Shown piece after piece: positions 7,701 to 11,129 of a stretch of 11,129 nucleotides of DNA. A program made the translations under genes and the position numbers. The notes under the pieces were generated by a model. The model saw only the letters and a program-made list of their open reading frames with translations. It ran no database searches and was not told the origin of the DNA. The stretch is from DATDTB01 sp035291025. Lineage in GTDB: Archaea > Iainarchaeota > Iainarchaeia > JAFGOX01 > DATDTB01. The stretch lies in NCBI GenBank assembly GCA_035291025.1, contig DATDTB010000020.1, positions 1 through 11,129 of the forward strand. Reading direction: 5' to 3'. Position 1 is the first letter of the stretch; each line of letters opens with the position of its first letter.

Positions 7701-8241
7701 TGTCTTGGGGAAGGAAAAGGACGCGGTGCTGGAGTTAATAAAGAACATTGACGCGCGCCGCGTCAACGCATTCATGTCCAGCTACAGCAGCATTAGGTCG
7801 AACTTCGAGAAAATGTACGCGGGCATGACGAAGGGGAAGGGATCATTGAAGCTGTCCGACGACCAGAACCCATTGAATTCTGGGCTGTTCATCGAGGCAA
7901 GCCCCGACGGGCGCACGTCATTGAAGCACATTGACGCCTTGAGCGGCGGCGAGAAAGCCCTCACGTCAATGGCCTTCCTTTTCGCCATCCAGAGGCACAA
8001 GCCCGCGCCCTTCTACGTATTGGACGAATGCGACGCGGCCCTGGACAAGGTTAACTCGGAAAAGATTGGAAACCTGTTCACTACCTTTTCGCGCGACTCC
8101 CAGTTCATAACGATAACGCACAACGAGGTATTGCTGAAGAACGTTGACCAAATAGTCGGGGTTGCAAAGGGGGCTGATGGCACGTCAGTCATTGGAGTCA
8201 AGCTCCCCAAGGGCGAGGCGCAGGCGCCAATTGTTGCTTGA
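4735..8241 (+). CDS. smc: Chromosome segregation/condensation ATPase SMC
   Basis: SMC dimers entrap and compact chromosomal DNA and help separate sister chromosomes in an ATP-driven cycle. The protein has 1168 residues, usual for bacterial and archaeal SMC, and is complete. The N-terminal half-head has the Walker A motif GPNGSGKSN (36-44); a Lys/Glu/Leu-rich coiled coil runs from about 170 to 515; the hinge covers about 518-665 (HGPVAEL from H523, ending near VMLGGARDTRK); the returning coil covers about 670-1010; and the C-terminal half-head has the signature LSGGEKALTS (1069-1078) and Walker B FYVLDECDAALD (1093-1104, catalytic E1098). DEC replaces the more common DEV or DEI. The ATG follows only a weak ribosome binding site (GTGAAGTGA), but the family alignment starts here (ELKLRNFKSF). 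No kleisin (scpA) or scpB gene follows; the next gene converges on it. RecN and Rad50 are excluded by the size, the hinge and the absence of a zinc hook. Confidence 0.97.
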   Translation: MSNAFLTRIKELKLRNFKSFKKADIPFSDGFTAIMGPNGSGKSNVLDAILFVFGVTSLKSIRAKQLTDLVYHAAPDNTARVSVHLEGPNEKGEKTEYVVTRSIDKQGKSFYKLDGKRVTRNKIHSFLTSLGVSTNGYNVVLQGDVDRIIEMGPTERRQIVDEVAGIAEYEEKKAEAFKQLDEVNSKTREWGIVKGERKGNLEALEKDREAALKFQELNTRLKRVNATILSSEIKLVLKEKQESESQLAAAEEQVKEVESQIAGIEGELRELDEKIRGLQEKALKVGGETNAQLAKQIADTGTEMEVKKSQLGERRKSVEKNKAEIESLKAKLSELNERMEKSERSLRPKYDKKAEVERQILQLSLKQREALKGLDGTDSESAKLETQLKELSELHLKKKEEYYSLKAGYDALAATQEMVNASDPLRGDKLKRLEESVSESSQKLKQALTELGALSKEKEKLYSEEKKSNAGYASLEEQIKEVREQYVALKSKLSTLHASSLGKNIAIESLLAAAKRSELKGVHGPVAELCKYDSKHAQAIETAAGAKMFFIVVEDEDSAIKCINYLKENRLGRAGFIPLNKIKPPRVVSQEALGKPGVMGTALDLVGFDSRFKPAFSYVFGDTLVIDKVSRAKEVGVGVARMVSLDGDLIESSGVMLGGARDTRKATISEGKELNALNDRVSELEQEKKNAFKDLEKLRANLSVLLDSEGELELKVRELETQKKSLEAQLSELRGLQKKGLARDGKDVPTLLNEKREEMHSVSQQISTLESQKAGVEKRLQERRSTRVSLNLEDLEKQLSKLREERMAIEVEIQSTSSTQEQGLNVLKKEHEEKVAALEGEVKAFHAEISTLESRLKELEKHKEQKQVELQKSSKEVEEIQARVSVLESKAQGLAVNRGKLESRISSIRSGVTDASVRKAMFETRLLDLQREMENYPHVEPLKESAESLKDEKVVLQSKIGELGAVNMKAIEDYEVLSQRVKEIEEKINVLGKEKDAVLELIKNIDARRVNAFMSSYSSIRSNFEKMYAGMTKGKGSLKLSDDQNPLNSGLFIEASPDGRTSLKHIDALSGGEKALTSMAFLFAIQRHKPAPFYVLDECDAALDKVNSEKIGNLFTTFSRDSQFITITHNEVLLKNVDQIVGVAKGADGTSVIGVKLPKGEAQAPIVA

Positions 8242-8242
8242 G

Positions 8243-8249
8243 TTTTTTT
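8243..8249 (+). terminator. T-tract terminator of smc
   Basis: Seven consecutive T residues start 1 bp after the smc stop codon. Archaeal RNA polymerase often terminates at such U-runs without a hairpin. The tract overlaps the stop codon of the convergent protease gene at its last base. Only 7 bp separate the two stop codons, so antisense overlap of the 3' ends is likely. Confidence 0.5.
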
Positions 8250-10540
8250 CACTTAAAGTCGCGCATCATTGTCTCGTATTTTGCCTTGAGTTTTTCGAAC
8301 CTTATTGTGTTGATTCTCCCAAAATGGTAGTCTTCTTCGGCTTTTTTCAATGCGGCCTTGATTGTCTTTGTTCTTGACTCGCTTGCCTGGTTAGTCATTG
8401 CGCTTGCCGGGCGGGAGTGCAGTTGCTTGACTCTTTCCAAGTGCTCCTTGTTGTATTCCGGTTCTTTCCTTGCCTCGCTTCGTTCAAGCCGCTTGCGTTC
8501 GCGTCCTCTCCCGTAATGCCCGGGCTCCAGGCCCCCCTGCCGCAGTACTACTATTATTATTGCCGCAAGAATGACTATGAGCACTCCAAGCAGCACCCCA
8601 GCTATCACGCTTAGCTCTGGCTCTCTTTCAATGACTTCAAGCTTGGTGTTCAACCCCTTGCCTTCCTGGCCTGGCGCCAAGGGCGCGATCCCGCTTGCGG
8701 AAAACATTTGCAGTGAGTCGTTTGCCAGGTTCTTTGACATGTGGAGGATGAGGACGGAGCTGGAAAGCTCGCCGCTTGCCTGGGCCGCGTCCCCGTTCTG
8801 CAAGTGGAAGCGCGCCGCGCTCCCCAAGTACTTGGAGTGCTGCCAGAACACGAATGCAAAAGTAGTCGGAGAGCCTTCAATTTCCTCCCTTATTTCTTCC
8901 AGCTGGCTTTCAACCGCCTCGGCCACCCCCAAGACGTCGGCGTCAATGTTCTTGATTTGGTTTTGCAGGTTGTCGCTTTCCAGCGCTGACTTCGCGACGG
9001 AGGCGCAGTAAATGGAGGCGGCGTTCCAGTTCTTGGCTTTGGCGTCAATGCTGCACTTGTAATAACGAGTGAAAAGTTCCTTGGCGTTTATTTCGCACAA
9101 CGGGCTCTCGTAGTCCTGCGGCGTGCAGTCCCTAGCCACCAGCAAGTCCTCTATCGTTATTGACTGCTTTCTTGCCAGCCCGGCAACGCTTTCCTCGCTG
9201 ACTTTCTTTGAAACGCTCGTTTTCGCGGCCTTGGAAAGCATTGACTCGGCGCTGTCCATCCACGCCGAGGCCATCATCAGCTTTTCAAGCCTGTCCAACG
9301 GAAGAGTTATGTCGATTTTTTGCCCGCCAATTACAACAACTTCCGCCGGCGCGCTCTTTAACTCGTTGACGTTGTTGCACGCCCACAGAGTCCTTTGCTG
9401 TGCCCCAATCACCCAGTCCGCGTCCTCCCTGCCCACTCCCCGCGCACCCAACCGCTTCAACAAGTCGCTGCACCTGTCCGATTGTTGTTGGAGGACTTCC
9501 TCGAACTGCGACGAGTTGTCGGTTATTATTGACTGGTGTTCAAGTATTGCCTCGGCCTGGCTGGCGGAAGTGAGGGCGAGGAACGCGAAGTTGGCGCCAG
9601 TGTACAAGTAGTTCTTTCCAAGGAACTCGTTTGCCTGGTCAAGCAAGGTTTTCGCGCGGTTGTTCAAGCTCTTTGCGGTTTCCAGCAAGTCCTGGTTGTA
9701 GTACTCGGCGTTTTCCGCAAGCTTTTCTGACTTCACTACTTTTGCCGAAGCAGACTCCACTAGTTCCTGCGAGAACTCCTTGAATGTGGCGAACCTTTCA
9801 GGCAGCACCAGGGGCGCGGCAGAGAACTCCGGTAACGGAGTCCTTTCAATTGCCTTGATCTTGTTCAAGTCCGGCCCCGCCTCTATTATTTGCAGGGCTT
9901 CCTTGACTGTCGCAGCCTCCGCGACAACCAAGTCCAAGTTTTCAGGAGCGTACTCCAGTAAGTTGACGTCCTTGGTTACTTCAGTGTCCTGCCCGTTGAC
10001 TCTCTCCGTGACAGTGGCCCTTTGAACCGCTTCGCCTTGCGGGATCACGAACAGCTTCATTCCAGAATTTGAGGAGGCGACGGCTTTTTGGTAAATGCCC
10101 CTAACCGGGCCAATAACCCCGCTGTCGTTTATCGTGCCGGTTATGGTGACGTTTTCCGGCACCGCCCGGTTTTGGACTTCCGCAATCAACGCAATGGTCA
10201 TTGCCGCTCCGGCGCTCGGCCCGTCTATTTGGTAAGCGTTCGTGTCAATCCTGAAAAATATGTCGTAGTCGTCCAAGTCCCTTCCAGTGAAGGCTTCGGA
10301 GTACCTCTTGGCGATTTTCTCGGAGTTCTGCGTGTCAACCCCCGTTCGAGTGGAAACCGAAGTGTATATTTCGCCGTTGCCGGGAGACGTTGCAGTGGTA
10401 AGAGAAACCGTCAGCTTTGCCATCAATCCATCGCCGTCGCCTGTCACGGCAGGCACGTACACAGTCGTTGACGCAAAGGAAACAGAGGCAACGCCGCTGA
10501 ACGCCATCAATAATAGTAAAAACTTGGCGCCTGCCCTCAC
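8249..10540 (-). CDS. Secreted, membrane-anchored Lon-like S16 serine protease without ATPase domain
   Basis: This 763-residue protein has an N-terminal signal peptide (1-23, ending SFA before STTVYVP) and then a Lon-type proteolytic domain with the serine S109 in DGPSAG and the lysine K152 in GPVRGIYQKAVA. They are 43 residues apart, the spacing of the Ser-Lys dyad in bacterial Lon (679/722). There is no AAA+ module, so this is the stand-alone archaeal S16 type (COG1750-like). A long helical region (about 230-640) of unknown fold follows, with six cysteines (357, 388, 472, 482, 496, 512). Then come a membrane helix (644-667) and a basic cytosolic tail of about 95 residues ending in a SHOCT-like helix pair (DYHFGRINTIRFEKLKAKYE). 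The protease domain would face outward and cut exported or membrane proteins; substrates are unknown. The GTG start has GGGTGG 6 nt upstream and preserves the full signal peptide. Confidence 0.88.
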   Translation of the reverse strand: MRAGAKFLLLLMAFSGVASVSFASTTVYVPAVTGDGDGLMAKLTVSLTTATSPGNGEIYTSVSTRTGVDTQNSEKIAKRYSEAFTGRDLDDYDIFFRIDTNAYQIDGPSAGAAMTIALIAEVQNRAVPENVTITGTINDSGVIGPVRGIYQKAVASSNSGMKLFVIPQGEAVQRATVTERVNGQDTEVTKDVNLLEYAPENLDLVVAEAATVKEALQIIEAGPDLNKIKAIERTPLPEFSAAPLVLPERFATFKEFSQELVESASAKVVKSEKLAENAEYYNQDLLETAKSLNNRAKTLLDQANEFLGKNYLYTGANFAFLALTSASQAEAILEHQSIITDNSSQFEEVLQQQSDRCSDLLKRLGARGVGREDADWVIGAQQRTLWACNNVNELKSAPAEVVVIGGQKIDITLPLDRLEKLMMASAWMDSAESMLSKAAKTSVSKKVSEESVAGLARKQSITIEDLLVARDCTPQDYESPLCEINAKELFTRYYKCSIDAKAKNWNAASIYCASVAKSALESDNLQNQIKNIDADVLGVAEAVESQLEEIREEIEGSPTTFAFVFWQHSKYLGSAARFHLQNGDAAQASGELSSSVLILHMSKNLANDSLQMFSASGIAPLAPGQEGKGLNTKLEVIEREPELSVIAGVLLGVLIVILAAIIIVVLRQGGLEPGHYGRGRERKRLERSEARKEPEYNKEHLERVKQLHSRPASAMTNQASESRTKTIKAALKKAEEDYHFGRINTIRFEKLKAKYETMMRDFK

Positions 10541-10573
10541 TTGAGACCACCCGGAAATCGCTACCAGCCCTTT

Positions 10574-10834
10574 TCACAGAATTTCTTTCTCGAACTGCTT
10601 GCGCTTGTACCAGTTGACTGCAAGGAAGGCAAAGCCGGCAAGTATTAACGCGTAAGTGAAGTTCCTTGTTTCCCCGATTGAAGTGCCCGCGGAGTCCAGG
10701 CTGAACAACGCGAAGATGGCAATGAACAACACCAATAACTGAGTTATCTCGTTGGCCCAGTAGTCAATGTACTTCATGACAATTCGGACGTCCTGGCTTC
10801 CCTTCGCCGCCGCCTTTTCCTTTTTTTCCGCCAT
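10574..10834 (-). CDS. Small two-helix membrane protein
   Basis: An 86-residue protein that I do not recognise. It has a Lys/Ala-rich cytosolic N-terminus (1-20), an amphipathic stretch MKYIDYWANEI (20-30), a hydrophobic segment at about 31-46 (TQLLVLFIAIFALFSL), a short polar loop with SAGTSIGETRN, a second segment at about 60-74 (TYALILAGFAFLAV), and a basic end (KRKQFEKEIL). Both ends would lie in the cytosol. The ATG at 10834 is preferred over a TTG one codon upstream; a GGTG lies about 9 nt before it. Its stop is 33 bp upstream of the S16 protease start on the same strand with no promoter visible between them, so the two are probably cotranscribed. It may assist or be a partner of the protease, but this is inferred only from position. 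Confidence 0.7.
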   Translation of the reverse strand: MAEKKEKAAAKGSQDVRIVMKYIDYWANEITQLLVLFIAIFALFSLDSAGTSIGETRNFTYALILAGFAFLAVNWYKRKQFEKEIL

Positions 10835-10875
10835 CAAAAAAACACCGCGCCTTTAAGGGAAAGTGCATTGAATCG

Positions 10876-10883
10876 CATAAAAA
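10876..10883 (-). promoter_or_regulatory. TATA box before the small membrane protein and protease genes
   Basis: On the minus strand CCTTTTTATGCG contains TTTTTATG, 41 bp upstream of the ATG at 10834. Transcription would begin near 10852-10855 with a leader of about 20 nt. Read on the plus strand the same bases give CATAAAAAGG, also TATA-like, about 26 bp before the inverted-repeat structure that starts at 10904, so the box may serve either or both directions. Confidence 0.5.
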
Positions 10884-10903
10884 GGTTACCCACGCGCAGG
10901 GGA

Positions 10904-11029
10904 TTGGTTTTTAGGCTTAACCCGGCGCGCGGGCTTTTCAAGAGGAGGCACTGGCTTTGACGGCTAGGCATTGCGTCCTTTCCCCCCCTTTCAGGGGTGG
11001 AGGGACGCTTTTATTTGGCTAAAAACTAA
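10904..11029 (+). ncRNA. Candidate structured RNA in the L12-side spacer
   Basis: The ends of this 126-nt stretch can pair: 10904-10914 (TTGGTTTTTAG) with 11019-11029 (CTAAAAACTAA), 11 bp including one G-U pair. Inside lie a small hairpin (CCCG 10921-10924 with CGGG 10930-10933) and a strong one at 10973-11008. The three G-U pairs (10906/11027, 10979/11002, 10981/11000) form only in plus-strand RNA; in the minus strand they are A/C mismatches. A TATA-like CATAAAAAGG lies at the right distance upstream on the plus strand. I match it to no known family: it is not 5S rRNA, SRP RNA, RNase P RNA or tRNA by any motif I can see. It could instead be only a terminator region between genes. Confidence 0.3.
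10973..11008 (+). terminator. Strong GC-rich hairpin followed by a T-rich tract
   Basis: GCGTCCTTTC pairs with GGAGGGACGC (two of the ten pairs are G-U), then CCCCT pairs with AGGGG around a TTC loop, with a small internal bulge between the two stems. TTTTATTT follows directly on the plus strand, which gives the form of an intrinsic terminator for a plus-strand transcript. On the minus strand it lies 34 nt after the L12 stop codon and has no T-run after it. It could also protect the 3' end of the L12 mRNA. Confidence 0.45.
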
Positions 11030-11042
11030 GGAAAAGTCTTCT

Positions 11043-11129
11043 TCAGCCAAACAACGCGCCCAGTCCAGCGCTCGCGCTTTCTTCAGCCTTCTTTTCTTCC
11101 TCGGGCGACTTCTCGGCCTTCTTTTCCTC
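11043..11129 (-). CDS. rpl12: Ribosomal protein L12/P1, C-terminal end only
   Basis: The last 28 codons and the TGA stop are present; the rest lies beyond the right edge. The visible part is a run of Glu, Lys and Ala followed by SASAGLGALFG. Archaeal and eukaryotic stalk proteins (L12/P1/P2) end in such a charged stretch plus a short conserved hydrophobic tail, which contacts translation factor GTPases on the ribosome. The tail here matches the archaeal form. The T-rich CTTAGTTTTTAG about 15 nt after the stop on the minus strand could end its transcript. The call rests on a short segment, but the tail is distinctive. Confidence 0.85.
   Translation of the reverse strand, partial: EEKKAEKSPEEEKKAEESASAGLGALFG

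Noticed and set aside
10915..11018. tRNA or 5S rRNA in the spacer before L12
   Set aside because: There is no T-loop GTTCRANNC, no anticodon-arm pattern, and none of the conserved 5S loop sequences, although the length and closing stem made 5S worth checking.
10957..11022. Possible 21-codon plus-strand reading frame starting TTG, with GAGGAGG 8 nt upstream
   Set aside because: It is very short, has a non-ATG start, runs through the strong hairpin and codes for a low-complexity Pro/Gly stretch. The hairpin explains the sequence better. Ribosome profiling or conservation of the frame would change this.

Overview
The window looks archaeal. It holds a structural-maintenance-of-chromosomes (SMC) ATPase, a secreted Lon-like S16 protease without an ATPase domain, and at the right edge the acidic/lysine-rich tail ending GLGALFG that is typical of archaeal ribosomal protein L12/P1. 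TATA-like boxes lie 40-100 bp upstream of four transcription units, and GGAGTG-type ribosome binding sites precede several starts. An archaeon, perhaps of a small-genome (DPANN-like) lineage, is my best guess; the lineage cannot be settled from this sequence.

Left part (1-3011, all minus strand): a copper-handling operon read from right to left. It encodes a 70-residue CopZ-like chaperone, a 307-residue membrane protein that joins a Met/Cys/Gly-rich six-helix region to a C-terminal cupredoxin domain, and a CopA-type P1B ATPase cut off by the window start. One promoter lies before the chaperone gene, and a perfect inverted repeat next to its TATA box is a candidate operator. Together the products could bind cytosolic Cu(I), pump it out and hold it on the outer face of the membrane.

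Middle (3014-8241): an aldehyde dehydrogenase (minus strand, 500 residues from the preferred start) and the smc gene (plus strand, 1168 residues) diverge from a 218-bp spacer that holds a TATA box for each. Nothing links the dehydrogenase to copper beyond adjacency.

Right part (8249-11129): the S16 protease gene (minus) converges on smc with only 7 bp between the stop codons. A small two-helix membrane protein gene lies just upstream on the same strand and is probably cotranscribed. Then comes a 208-bp non-coding spacer with a marked inverted-repeat structure, followed by the 3' end of the L12 gene. That spacer is the most likely place for something undescribed: an 11-bp closing stem encloses a strong hairpin, and all three G-U pairs in these stems form only in plus-strand RNA, opposite to the flanking genes.

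There is no gene-free stretch longer than 300 bases. I saw no tRNA, rRNA, CRISPR array, insertion sequence or attachment site.
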